This document shows, piece after piece, positions 1 through 5,684 of a stretch of DNA of 5,752 nucleotides (position 1 is its first letter; the number at the start of each line of letters is the position of its first letter). The stretch is from Planctomycetaceae bacterium (GTDB lineage: Bacteria > Planctomycetota > Planctomycetia > Pirellulales > Pirellulaceae). The notes beneath the pieces were generated by a model. It saw only the letters and a program-made list of their open reading frames with translations. It was not told the DNA's origin and did not search any database. The DNA lies in NCBI GenBank assembly GCA_007124535.1, contig SLEY01000454.1, positions 1 through 5,752 of the forward strand. The letters run 5' to 3'. The position numbers were made by a program, and so were the translations under genes.

Positions 1-777
1 GTGCCCGGCCTGGGACGCGACTGGGACGATACGCGGCGCATCGCCGGCGGTTTCGCTCGTCTGCTGAGCGATCTCCGTTTCCCCCTGGTTCGCCGCCTGG
101 TGCATGGGCTGCAATTCTGCGAACTTCTGGAGAAGTGCCAACTTCGCCCATTGGATTCCGCTCGTCTCGGGGAACTGGTCGATATTCTCGTCGATGCGGC
201 GCCGGAGGAAGCGGGGAATTGGTTTCGCGAACGTCGGCCTCCCCGGGGTCTGGCCCGGATCCTGTTTCGCCAGATGTTGCCGGAGTATCTCCGTCTGGAT
301 CCGCGTTTTCTCGTCCGCCCCTCCTGGGGCCAGCGTCTGCGGATGGTACGGGTCAGCACCGGCTTTGCGATCGGTCGGGGCGGGGTTCCCGCCCTGCTGC
401 CGGGTTTTCCCCGGCCGCGATTCGACGATCTGGAACAGAGGGCCTTGGGGCCGCTCGAGCCAGCCTTGCAAGGGATCGTGACCCGCTATTACGTGGCCCA
501 AACCGCATCGCAGCAGTATGTGTTGTTTGGTCGGGGCGGGTGGTCGCTGCTGGAAAGATACCGCGCCCTGGCCCTCACCTACCCCATCGCGATGTGGATG
601 CTGCGCTATTTCTGCGAACCGCCGGGGCCGGACGAAGCCGATGTGATTCGAGCCGTCACGGCGATCGACCGCGGACACGCCTCCGCACCCCTGGCAGGAA
701 CCCAGCAGCGCCGAAGAATCGCTCATTTGGCACACCTGAATGAACTGCAATCCCTGTGCGCGTGGTATGCACGGTGA
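1..777 (+). CDS. C-terminal part of a YkgJ/FliB-like cysteine-cluster family protein (5' end outside window)
   Basis: The frame is open from base 1 and ends at TGA 775-777. The first codon is GTG, but there is no upstream sequence to show a start, so this is treated as a partial gene (258 residues visible). From memory of the family, the layout resembles the C-terminal half of planctomycete YkgJ/FliB-like (lysine-N-methylase-type) proteins: a helical segment with one Cys (about 30-75), a middle Arg/Pro-rich stretch containing RILFRQMLPEY, then 'LGPLEPALQGIVTRYY', a 'LLERYRALALTYPIAMWMLRYF' helix split over residues about 184-206, and an ending in LCAWYAR. The diagnostic Cys cluster of such proteins is N-terminal and would lie upstream. 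FliB methylates flagellin lysines, but for most relatives the function is unknown. No signal peptide or clear transmembrane helix is visible here. The assignment rests on remembered family style, not a search. Confidence 0.5.
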   Translation: MPGLGRDWDDTRRIAGGFARLLSDLRFPLVRRLVHGLQFCELLEKCQLRPLDSARLGELVDILVDAAPEEAGNWFRERRPPRGLARILFRQMLPEYLRLDPRFLVRPSWGQRLRMVRVSTGFAIGRGGVPALLPGFPRPRFDDLEQRALGPLEPALQGIVTRYYVAQTASQQYVLFGRGGWSLLERYRALALTYPIAMWMLRYFCEPPGPDEADVIRAVTAIDRGHASAPLAGTQQRRRIAHLAHLNELQSLCAWYAR

Positions 778-838
778 ACCGGCCCCGGATCGAGGGAGAC
801 CTGAGCGAATCGCCCAAGCAGCGGTCGCATTCCAATGG

Positions 839-867
839 TTGTTTGCTGACGGGGGCGGCGATAGAAT
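839..867 (+). promoter_or_regulatory. candidate sigma-70-type promoter for the ThuA-domain gene
   Basis: TTGTTT (839-844) and TAGAAT (862-867) are separated by 17 bases. The -10 differs from TATAAT at one position; the -35 is weak (TTG only). A transcript from about 874 would have a leader of roughly 95 bases before the GTG at 970. The local context GCGATAGAATG resembles GCGGTACACTG, found ahead of the phosphoesterase gene on the other strand, which slightly strengthens both. The rest of the 192-base spacer 778-969 shows nothing else recognisable. Confidence 0.35.
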
Positions 868-956
868 GCTAGGAATCGTTCGCCCGGGTGAATTTCCATT
901 TCAGGGCGTTTGTCGATCCCCGACGCGGGCCAGCCGAGGTCTGCGTTTTCTTCAAC

Positions 957-961
957 GGAGG
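957..961 (+). promoter_or_regulatory. ribosome binding site deciding the ThuA-gene start
   Basis: GGAGG lies 8 bases before GTG 970. It selects this GTG over the in-frame TTG at 910 and the GTG at 961, and the product then begins directly with a signal-peptide-like sequence. Confidence 0.7.
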
Positions 962-969
962 TGCTTACC

Positions 970-1926
970 GTGCGAGTTGCAGCATGTTTGACGGGTTGTC
1001 TGCTGGTCGTCGCCTTGGCCGCGGTGACGCGTGCCGGACAGGCCGATGCGACGTCCCCCGCCGACGAAAATGAAATCAAGCGGATTGTGTTTGTCGCCGG
1101 AACCGGCAGTCATGGCTATGGCGGCCATGAACATAAGGCGGGTTGTATCCTTTTGGCGCGGGCTTTGGATGAGAGCGGTTTGCCCATTGAAACCGCGGTT
1201 TATACGGGAGGCTGGCCCGACGACCCGGACGCGTTCCAGGACGCCGATGCGATCGTGATCTACGCCAATGGCGGCGGAGGCCATCCGATCCTGCCGCATC
1301 TGGATCAGGTCGCCCCCTTGATGGAACAGGGCGTCGGTCTGGCTTGCCTGCACTACGCCGTCGAGGTCCCGAAGGACCGGGGTGGCCCGCAGTTTCTGGA
1401 TTGGCTCGGCGGCTACTTCGAAACCCATTGGTCGGTGAATCCCTGGTGGACGGCCCACTTCACGGAACTGCCCGACCACCCGGTGAACCGGGGGGTCGAG
1501 CCGTTTTCTCTGTATGACGAGTGGTATTACCACATGCGGTTCCGGCCGGAGATGGAAGGGGTTACGCCGGTGATGACCGCCGTGCCTCCCGACAGCACTC
1601 GGGAACGACCGGACGGCCCGCACAGCAACAACCCGACGGTGCGGGCTCGCCGGGGTGAGCCGGAGCATGTGGCCTGGGTGTACGACCGGCCGGACGGCGG
1701 ACGCGGCTATGGCTTTACCGGCGGCCATTGGCATTGGGCTTGGGCCGAGGACAATTTCCGCACGGCGGTGCTGAATGGCATCGTCTGGACGGCTGGCCTC
1801 GATATCCCCGAAGGTGGAGTTCCTTCCGAGGCGCCGACATTCGAGGAACTGCTGGAAAACCAGGATTTTCCCCGGCCGGACGGTTTTGATGAAGAGCGGG
1901 CTCGAGCGACCTACGCACCGCGCTGA
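970..1926 (+). CDS. secreted ThuA-domain protein (class I glutamine amidotransferase-like fold)
   Basis: The product has 318 residues from GTG 970, chosen because GGAGG sits 8 bases upstream and the protein then starts with an export signal: MRVAAC, a hydrophobic run to about residue 19, and possible cleavage after TRA (22) or GQA (25). The mature part is a single ThuA domain (about 36-275). Recognisable family signatures are VFVAGTGSHGYGGHEH (40-55), GVGLACLHYAVEVP (121-134), HFTELPDHPVNRGVEPF (163-179), DEWYYHMRF (183-191) and the near-C-terminal GYGFTGGHWHWAW (247-259) followed by NFRTAVLNGIVWTAG. ThuA domains were named after a trehalose-utilisation locus and adopt a glutamine-amidotransferase-like fold; the biochemical role is not established, though many are linked to sugar metabolism. 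Such exported versions are abundant in Planctomycetota. No sugar-utilisation neighbour is present here, so the substrate cannot be inferred. Family assignment is strong; function is unknown. Confidence 0.92.
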   Translation: MRVAACLTGCLLVVALAAVTRAGQADATSPADENEIKRIVFVAGTGSHGYGGHEHKAGCILLARALDESGLPIETAVYTGGWPDDPDAFQDADAIVIYANGGGGHPILPHLDQVAPLMEQGVGLACLHYAVEVPKDRGGPQFLDWLGGYFETHWSVNPWWTAHFTELPDHPVNRGVEPFSLYDEWYYHMRFRPEMEGVTPVMTAVPPDSTRERPDGPHSNNPTVRARRGEPEHVAWVYDRPDGGRGYGFTGGHWHWAWAEDNFRTAVLNGIVWTAGLDIPEGGVPSEAPTFEELLENQDFPRPDGFDEERARATYAPR

Positions 1927-1956
1927 CCCGATCGGAATGGATCACCTGCAGCGCCA

Positions 1957-1983
1957 GCGAGGAGCGGCTCCCCGACTCCTCGC
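1957..1983 (+). terminator. GC-rich hairpin downstream of the ThuA gene, possible transcript-end structure
   Basis: GCGAGGAG (1957-1964) and CTCCTCGC (1976-1983) form a perfect 8-bp stem with an 11-base loop, 30 bases after the ThuA stop codon. No T-run follows, so it is not a classical intrinsic terminator. It could be a 3' protective hairpin or chance pairing in GC-rich DNA. The rest of spacer 1927-2127 holds only the ribosome binding site region of the next gene. Confidence 0.3.
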
Positions 1984-2106
1984 GGACGCTTCGGACGGAA
2001 GTGCGCCGGGCTCCAAGGCAGGAGGGCCCTCACCCCCGAGCGGCAAATCGATTGCCTTCCAACGGCATTGCTGTCGGAAGAATCCAAGCCTTGCCCCACC
2101 CGAAGC

Positions 2107-2135
2107 AGGGAGCTTTAATGGCGTATCATGTGTAA
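2107..2135 (+). promoter_or_regulatory. ribosome binding site with a 5-codon upstream ORF overlapping the peptidase start
   Basis: AGGGAG (2107-2112) is 5 bases from ATG 2118 but 15 bases from ATG 2128, the peptidase start. ATG 2118 opens a minimal frame, MAYHV, ending at TAA 2133-2135, so its stop lies just past the peptidase start. Either translation is coupled through this mini-frame or the peptidase starts with a distant site. It may also be coincidence. Confidence 0.3.
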
Positions 2136-3153
2136 GTTTCCGAATCGTTTCCGGTGGGGGGTGCGGATCGGCGTGCTCCTGCTGTTGTTTTTGAGTGCCC
2201 TGTGGATGCTGGCCATGCCCGGATCGAGCGCCCGTCCGCCCTTGCCCGAACCCAGCGCCGAACTCCGCGATCTGGCTGTCCGTCTGGAGGCGGATGTACG
2301 AGCGTTGGCGGAGGAGATCGGCGAGCGGAATCTGCATTGGACGGGCTCGCTGGACGAGGCCGCAGACTGGATCGAAACTCGTTTGCGTGCGGCGGGCTAC
2401 GCCCCGCGTCGGCAGAGTTACGAACTGAGTGGCGCCGGCATGAGCCGTTATGCGGGGCGAACAGCGGACAACCTGATCGCCGAGTTGCCGGGAACCGAGC
2501 GCCCCGAGGAGATTGTCATTGTCGGTGCCCACTACGACACGGTGCCCGGTTCGCCCGGCGCTAACGATAACGCCTCGGGGGTTGCGGTGCTGCTGGCTTT
2601 GGCAACAAAGTTCGCCGAGCGGCCTCAGCCATGCACCGTTCGCTTCGTGGCCTTTGCGAACGAGGAGCCGCCCTTTTATCTCACCCGCGACATGGGCAGT
2701 TATGCCTACGCCCGCGAATGTCGCCAGCGGGGTGAACGGATCCTCGCCATGATGGCCTTGGACGGGCTGGGAAAATTCAGCGACCAGCCGGGGAGTCAAC
2801 AGTATCCCGTGCCGGGACTGCAGTTGCGGTATCCCCGGGCTGCCAATTTCATCGGCTTCGTCACTCGCTTTCGCGATGGGGGGTTGCTGCGCCGGGCTTT
2901 GCGCGCCTTTCGCGAACAGGCCACGATCCCCTCCGAAGGAGCCGCCCTGCCCGCCTTTTTACCCGGCGTGGGCTGGTCCGATCACTGGTCCTTCTGGCAA
3001 CACGGATACTCTGCCTTTCTGGTCACCGACACCCTGCCGTTCCGCGATCCGCATTATCATACGCCACGCGACACCCCGGAGAGACTGGATTTCGATCGCA
3101 TGGCACGAGTCGCCCAAGGGTTGGAAGCGGTGGTTCAGCGTCTGGCGGAATGA
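2128..3153 (+). CDS. M28-family zinc metallopeptidase, membrane-anchored
   Basis: The product has 341 residues. The N-terminus is basic (MCKFPNRFRW) followed by a hydrophobic segment at about 13-31, giving a signal anchor or uncleaved signal that places the catalytic domain outside the cytoplasmic membrane. The catalytic domain (about 45-340) carries the complete M28 co-catalytic two-zinc set: H135 and D137 in GAHYDTVPG, bridging D147 in GANDNASGVA, the general base E179 and metal ligand E180 in FANEEPPF, D212 in ALDGLGK, and H311 in DPHYHTPRDTPERLDF. SDHWSFW (284-290) is also typical of this subgroup. M28 enzymes are mostly aminopeptidases or carboxypeptidases, and exact specificity cannot be read from the sequence. 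An anchored enzyme of this type would be expected to trim peptides in the periplasm. The start at ATG 2128 keeps the basic n-region; GTG 2161 in the same frame would remove it. The gene is 201 bases from its upstream neighbour and is probably transcribed separately. Confidence 0.93.
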   Translation: MCKFPNRFRWGVRIGVLLLLFLSALWMLAMPGSSARPPLPEPSAELRDLAVRLEADVRALAEEIGERNLHWTGSLDEAADWIETRLRAAGYAPRRQSYELSGAGMSRYAGRTADNLIAELPGTERPEEIVIVGAHYDTVPGSPGANDNASGVAVLLALATKFAERPQPCTVRFVAFANEEPPFYLTRDMGSYAYARECRQRGERILAMMALDGLGKFSDQPGSQQYPVPGLQLRYPRAANFIGFVTRFRDGGLLRRALRAFREQATIPSEGAALPAFLPGVGWSDHWSFWQHGYSAFLVTDTLPFRDPHYHTPRDTPERLDFDRMARVAQGLEAVVQRLAE

Positions 3154-3195
3154 GCGGCGCCGTCGGGCAGTTCCGTGGGGTCAGGCTTGCACTTG

Positions 3196-3213
3196 ACACG
3201 GTTCACACGGTTC
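3196..3213. repeat. perfect 9-bp tandem duplication
   Basis: ACACGGTTC occurs twice back to back (3196-3204 and 3205-3213), inside the non-coding stretch after the peptidase gene and immediately before the large inverted repeat. Confidence 0.8.
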
Positions 3214-3219
3214 GGCGCG

Positions 3220-3276
3220 GGTCTCTGACCCCGCCGAAACCGACCTTCGGTCGGCGGGGTGGCTCGGTCAGAGACC
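3220..3276. repeat. nested inverted repeat (REP-like cruciform/hairpin)
   Basis: Outer arms GGTCTCTGACC (3220-3230) and GGTCAGAGACC (3266-3276) are a perfect 11-bp inverted repeat. Nested inside, CCCCGCCGA (3229-3237) pairs with TCGGCGGGG (3251-3259), and an alternative inner hairpin CCGACC-TTC-GGTCGG (3239-3253) is possible. The two-level symmetry is too regular to be expected by chance. It is non-coding, 66 bases after the peptidase stop. No T-run follows, so a REP-type or other dispersed palindromic element fits better than an intrinsic terminator, although it could also end transcripts. Confidence 0.7.
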
Positions 3277-3313
3277 GGCCACAACGTTGCTCAGAGACCG
3301 GCCACAGCGCTGC
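3268..3313. repeat. two adjacent 23-bp direct repeats
   Basis: Units at 3268-3290 and 3291-3313 both begin TCAGAGACCGGCCACA and match at 21 of 23 positions, with no gap. The first unit overlaps the right arm of the nested inverted repeat, so the second unit supplies a duplicate right arm (TCAGAGACC) that could also pair with the left arm at 3220-3230. Only two copies are present, so this is not a CRISPR array. Confidence 0.75.
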
Positions 3314-3454
3314 GGGACGGCTGCGAAGAACGCGACCGTAATTTCTTGGCAGATGCTTACATGGAAGGCCGACCATCGGTTGGAGACGCGTTTCAAGGCG
3401 CAGGTGGAAAACGTTGCCAGGGAACATCAAGGTGCAGCAACGCTCCTACGAATC

Positions 3455-3467
3455 GAAACCCGGTTTC
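3455..3467. repeat. short palindrome
   Basis: GAAACC-C-GGTTTC is a perfect 6-bp inverted repeat around a single central base. It lies in the non-coding stretch 3154-3562, where apart from the listed repeats nothing gene-like is seen. Confidence 0.5.
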
Positions 3468-3494
3468 TTACCCAATGATGATCGGTTAGCATGA

Positions 3495-3530
3495 CGGTAG
3501 CCGCCGGTCGCACCGGATCGGCGGCTACCG
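3495..3530 (+). promoter_or_regulatory. strong hairpin in the leader of the nucleotidyltransferase gene
   Basis: CGGTAGCCGCC (3495-3505) and GGCGGCTACCG (3520-3530) form a perfect 11-bp stem around a 14-base loop, extendable inward by G3506-C3519 and a wobble pair. It ends 32 bases before ATG 3563 and 20 bases before the ribosome binding site. An in-frame ATG at 3491 would make this stem coding, but the better ribosome binding site at 3551 argues that it is untranslated. It could be an operator, a terminator-like leader structure or one copy of a dispersed palindromic repeat. Confidence 0.55.
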
Positions 3531-3550
3531 GCTTACGCGGCGCGAAAACA

Positions 3551-3555
3551 AGGGA
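3551..3555 (+). promoter_or_regulatory. ribosome binding site for ATG 3563
   Basis: AGGGA lies 7 bases before ATG 3563. This favours 3563 over the in-frame ATG 3491, which has no such motif and would translate the 3495-3530 hairpin. Confidence 0.55.
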
Positions 3556-3562
3556 TCTCTCG

Positions 3563-4387
3563 ATGTCCACCGAACCTGGCGAAGCCACCCGATCCGGCGC
3601 CGATCCGGCGCCGGCGGCGTTGGAGGTTGTCACGCCGGAGTTCCTCCAGCGGCGGCGGCGCGCGATGGCACGGTACGCCGAGGCTTGGGAAGGCGTCGAC
3701 GACTTGGATCCCAAATCGCCGGCGGGTCACGCCTACGGTGTACGGAAAAGCGCCTGGCTGACGCAGGACTACCGCCGAATCCATCGGAGGCGAGCGATGA
3801 ACATCGGACCGCAGGAAGTGATCGACGTCCTGGTCGCAGCGGGAGTCAAGAACTGGGTGTTGATGGGGTTGCATGGCTACGCGGGTTATTTGCCACAGCC
3901 GCGCGCCACTCAAGACGTCGATGTCCTGGTCCCTTACGGCCAGCGGAAGCGGGCGGTCCGGGCGATCCGCCAGGCCTGGCCGGATTTGATCGTGCGCGAG
4001 TTGGCCCAAGTCGTCCGGTTCCTGGATACGGCCGACCGGGGCCCCGACGGCCAGCCCCAAGCGGTCATCGATGTGATGCAGCCGTGGGGACGGTTCCAGG
4101 CGACGATCCTGAAGCAGCACGTCCTGGTCGATCACGAAACGCAGCACCGCATCCCGACACTCGAAGCAGCACTGGTCTGGAAGTACGCCGCCATGATCTC
4201 CCCGCACCGGGCCATGGAAAAACGGGAATACGACGCAGGCGATTTCCGCCGTCTGGTCCGCACCAACCATGACCGCATCCGCCATGAGGAGCTTCGCCAG
4301 CTGGCCGACGAAGTCTGGGACGGCGCCGGTGAGGACATCGAGCGGTTGATCCGCATCGCGCTGAGCGACGCCCCGCTGCCGTTGTGA
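3563..4387 (+). CDS. nucleotidyltransferase-fold protein (AbiEii/MNT-like) with N-terminal extension
   Basis: The product has 274 residues from ATG 3563. Residues 1-78 form a charged, mostly helical extension (RRRRAMARYAEAWEGVDDLD, 30-49; HAYGVRKSAWLTQDYRRIHRRR, 56-77) that I do not recognise. Residues 79-274 look like a small nucleotidyltransferase: a helix, then GLHGYAGYLPQPRATQDVDVLVP (102-124). Here G-x-H-x-Y-x-x-Y-x-x-x-R-A-T-x-D-V-D matches the Gly-motif plus D-x-D pattern (D118, D120) of AbiEii/MNT-type enzymes. A likely third acidic residue is D170 in AVIDVMQP, and the later block LVWKYAAMISPH...KREYDAGDFRRLV (204-232) resembles the conserved K...KD..D helix of these families. Relatives act as toxins or antitoxins that transfer nucleotides to tRNA or protein, or are of unknown role; no partner gene is seen unless the extension itself is one. 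No signal peptide is present, so it is cytoplasmic. A GGAGG-preceded ATG at 3797 could give a separate 196-residue product. Fold assignment is reasonable; function is open. Confidence 0.75.
   Translation: MSTEPGEATRSGADPAPAALEVVTPEFLQRRRRAMARYAEAWEGVDDLDPKSPAGHAYGVRKSAWLTQDYRRIHRRRAMNIGPQEVIDVLVAAGVKNWVLMGLHGYAGYLPQPRATQDVDVLVPYGQRKRAVRAIRQAWPDLIVRELAQVVRFLDTADRGPDGQPQAVIDVMQPWGRFQATILKQHVLVDHETQHRIPTLEAALVWKYAAMISPHRAMEKREYDAGDFRRLVRTNHDRIRHEELRQLADEVWDGAGEDIERLIRIALSDAPLPL
3591..3612 (+). repeat. perfect 11-bp tandem duplication inside the nucleotidyltransferase reading frame
   Basis: GATCCGGCGCC occurs twice back to back (3591-3601 and 3602-3612), encoding part of the low-complexity segment RSGADPAPAAL. 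The unit length is not a multiple of three, so gain or loss of one copy would change the reading frame downstream of ATG 3563 while leaving translation from ATG 3797 unaffected. Confidence 0.85.
3786..3799 (+). promoter_or_regulatory. internal Shine-Dalgarno plus ATG at the domain junction of the nucleotidyltransferase gene
   Basis: GGAGG (3786-3790) is followed after 6 bases by ATG (3797-3799), in frame, exactly where the NTase domain begins (M79 of the long product). This is a better initiation signal than the one at 3563. The sequence at the ATG reads ATGA, the typical overlap of two coupled genes, but the TGA is out of frame with the upstream segment. Confidence 0.55.
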
Positions 4388-4458
4388 TCTCGGATACCCG
4401 GAGATTTTCGGCAGGCTACGTTGTCGCCTTCAGATCAACAGCGTGGTCTTCTATCGGT
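4388..4458. other. convergent intergenic gap
   Basis: The two genes end facing each other across 71 bases. I see no convincing bidirectional terminator: only a weak bulged hairpin around 4389-4403 and no T-run. Confidence 0.5.
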
Positions 4459-5316
4459 TCAGTCGGTGGGTAACTCGACGGTGAACGTCAGCCGGTCTTG
4501 GCCATCCACCTGGAGCCACTCTCGCGTGTCGTGGTTGCGGAACCGAACGGTGACTTCCACCGTATCGCCTTGGCGATCCAGTTCCAGGAAAGTGCCCAAG
4601 TAATCTTCCCGGACCCCGCCGATCGAGTGGATATTCACCTGGATGAATCCGGCTCCGGAATCCGGACGGATGTCCCAGCGGTGCTTGTGACCACTGAACC
4701 ATGCCACGAGGTGGTAATCCTCCAGCACATCTCTCAGCTTCGGCCAGGCGTCGAATTCCGGATGCGGCTGGTGGGTGAACAGAAAGATCGGGGTGCGGGA
4801 GTCCCGATGCGTGGCCAGTTCGTTCCAAAACCATTCTTCTTGGGATTCGTGCATCACCAGGTTCCGATCGACGGCATGCCCGGGGGCCTCGACCCGGTGG
4901 CCGGGCACTTCATCGGACAGGCTGATGAAGCGGATGCCCTGGACCGTTCGCGCCTCGTAGCGGGGGGGCAAAGCCGGCTCGCCGGTCGTTTGGTCGAAGT
5001 CGTGATTTCCCAACACGTAGGTCCAATCGGAGTCGAGCTTGGCCATTTCGCGCAGGAGGATCTCGCCCATCGCCGAGCTGTCTTCGACCAGATCCCCCAA
5101 CAAGATGGCTTTGTCGGCGATGCCCAGTTTGTTCACGTCGGCAACCGCTCGGGAAAGATGTTGTCCTGGAAACTCTTCCGAGCGATGTCCCACGTGAGGA
5201 TCGGCGGCAACCCACCATGTGACCCGTGTACTGGCGGCCTCTTCGGCGGTCAGCGAGCCCGCGAGGAAAGCAACAATCAGAGCGATCAGCCCATAGGTTC
5301 GCATTGCGTATAACAT
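4459..5316 (-). CDS. exported calcineurin-like metallophosphoesterase
   Basis: The product has 285 residues if translation starts at ATG 5316; ATG 5304 (MRTYG, 281 residues) is equally possible, and neither has a clear ribosome binding site. The longer in-frame extension to 5454 is unlikely because it buries the signal peptide. The N-terminus MLYAMRTYGLIALIVAFLAGSLTAEEA looks like a cleavable export signal. The body carries the full metal-binding set of the superfamily: D39-x-H41 (ADPHVGH), D75 (LLGDLVED), N104-H105-D (LGNHDF), H182 (FTHQPH) and H210-x-H212 (SGHKHR). The C-terminal part (about 220-285) is a beta-rich extension. Such enzymes hydrolyse phosphomonoesters or phosphodiesters with two metal ions; the substrate cannot be inferred. 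It is convergent with the nucleotidyltransferase gene and shares no operon with it. An open frame on the opposite strand (4498-5313) is a codon-bias shadow. Confidence 0.9.
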   Translation of the reverse strand: MLYAMRTYGLIALIVAFLAGSLTAEEAASTRVTWWVAADPHVGHRSEEFPGQHLSRAVADVNKLGIADKAILLGDLVEDSSAMGEILLREMAKLDSDWTYVLGNHDFDQTTGEPALPPRYEARTVQGIRFISLSDEVPGHRVEAPGHAVDRNLVMHESQEEWFWNELATHRDSRTPIFLFTHQPHPEFDAWPKLRDVLEDYHLVAWFSGHKHRWDIRPDSGAGFIQVNIHSIGGVREDYLGTFLELDRQGDTVEVTVRFRNHDTREWLQVDGQDRLTFTVELPTD

Positions 5317-5419
5317 TCGAGGGAGCCCATTCAAAACGAGGAATACGGACGCGGGTGCTGGCGGACCGTCCCGGCGACAGGCCAGCACCTCACGAATCAT
5401 CGCCACACGCGGCGCTCCC

Positions 5420-5449
5420 AGTGTACCGCACGATCCGCCGACTAGGAAA
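5420..5449 (-). promoter_or_regulatory. candidate promoter for the phosphoesterase gene
   Basis: Reading the minus strand, TTTCCT (5449-5444) and TACACT (5425-5420) are 18 bases apart. The -35 match is poor. The context GCGGTACACTG resembles GCGATAGAATG upstream of the ThuA gene, and the leader length (about 95-100 bases to ATG 5316) is also similar. Confidence 0.3.
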
Positions 5450-5494
5450 GGCATCCAGGGTAATCATGGCAGGTCCGCGATGGGCGAACTATTA

Positions 5495-5536
5495 CCGGCG
5501 AAGCCCGCCGAACAAGGCCTGACCCCGGCGAAGCCC
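5495..5536. repeat. 12-bp direct repeat pair
   Basis: CCGGCGAAGCCC occurs at 5495-5506 and 5525-5536, 30 bases apart start to start. The segment 5519-5532 (CTGACCCCGGCGAA) also nearly matches 3225-3238 (CTGACCCCGCCGAA) in the repeat block after the peptidase gene, differing at one base. Confidence 0.6.
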
Positions 5537-5571
5537 ACCCCAACGTGGGCCAGCAGAACCCCCTTCTGGGA

Positions 5572-5597
5572 TCCCTGGCAAGCGAGTTGCACAGGGA
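5572..5597 (+). repeat. bulged 10-bp hairpin
   Basis: TCCCTGGCAA (5572-5581) pairs with TTGC (5587-5590) and CAGGGA (5592-5597), with a single bulged A at 5591 and a 5-base loop. No T-run follows. Confidence 0.55.
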
Positions 5598-5648
5598 AGG
5601 TCGGCTCGATTCCCAGCCGTGCCGCACGCGGCGGCCTCCGGATCGCAG

Positions 5649-5684
5649 GGCCATGCCCGGCATGGGGCTTGCCCGGGCGTGGCC
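5649..5684 (+). repeat. 12-bp hairpin, fully paired only as + strand RNA
   Basis: GGCCATGCCCGG (5649-5660) pairs with CCGGGCGTGGCC (5673-5684) around a 12-base loop. Eleven pairs are Watson-Crick and one (5654 with 5679) is a U-G wobble on the + strand but an A-C mismatch on the - strand, which hints at an RNA read in the + direction. Confidence 0.55.

Noticed and set aside
991..1002. LTGC in the ThuA protein as a lipoprotein box
   Set aside because: The Cys is residue 10, before the hydrophobic core of the signal peptide, too early for a lipobox.
3193..3198. Perfect TTGACA, a possible -35 box
   Set aside because: No -10-like sequence lies 16-18 bases downstream; the area is GC-rich repeat sequence.
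3268..3313. Possible CRISPR array
   Set aside because: The two 23-bp units are directly adjacent with no spacer, there are only two copies, and no cas gene is present.
3150..3341. A 63-codon + strand frame whose ATG overlaps the peptidase stop codon (ATGA)
   Set aside because: It runs straight through the inverted and tandem repeats, its translation is Arg/Pro/Gly-rich without domain character, and no ribosome binding site is placed for it.
3491..3562. ATG 3491 as the nucleotidyltransferase start
   Set aside because: It has no ribosome binding site and would translate through the perfect 11-bp hairpin; ATG 3563 has AGGGA 7 bases upstream.
4498..5313. Long + strand frame opposite the phosphoesterase gene
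   Set aside because: The minus strand frame has all metallophosphoesterase motifs and a signal peptide; the opposite frame is a codon-bias shadow. The same applies to the minus-strand frames at 952-1734, 1942-2799 and 3533-4285.
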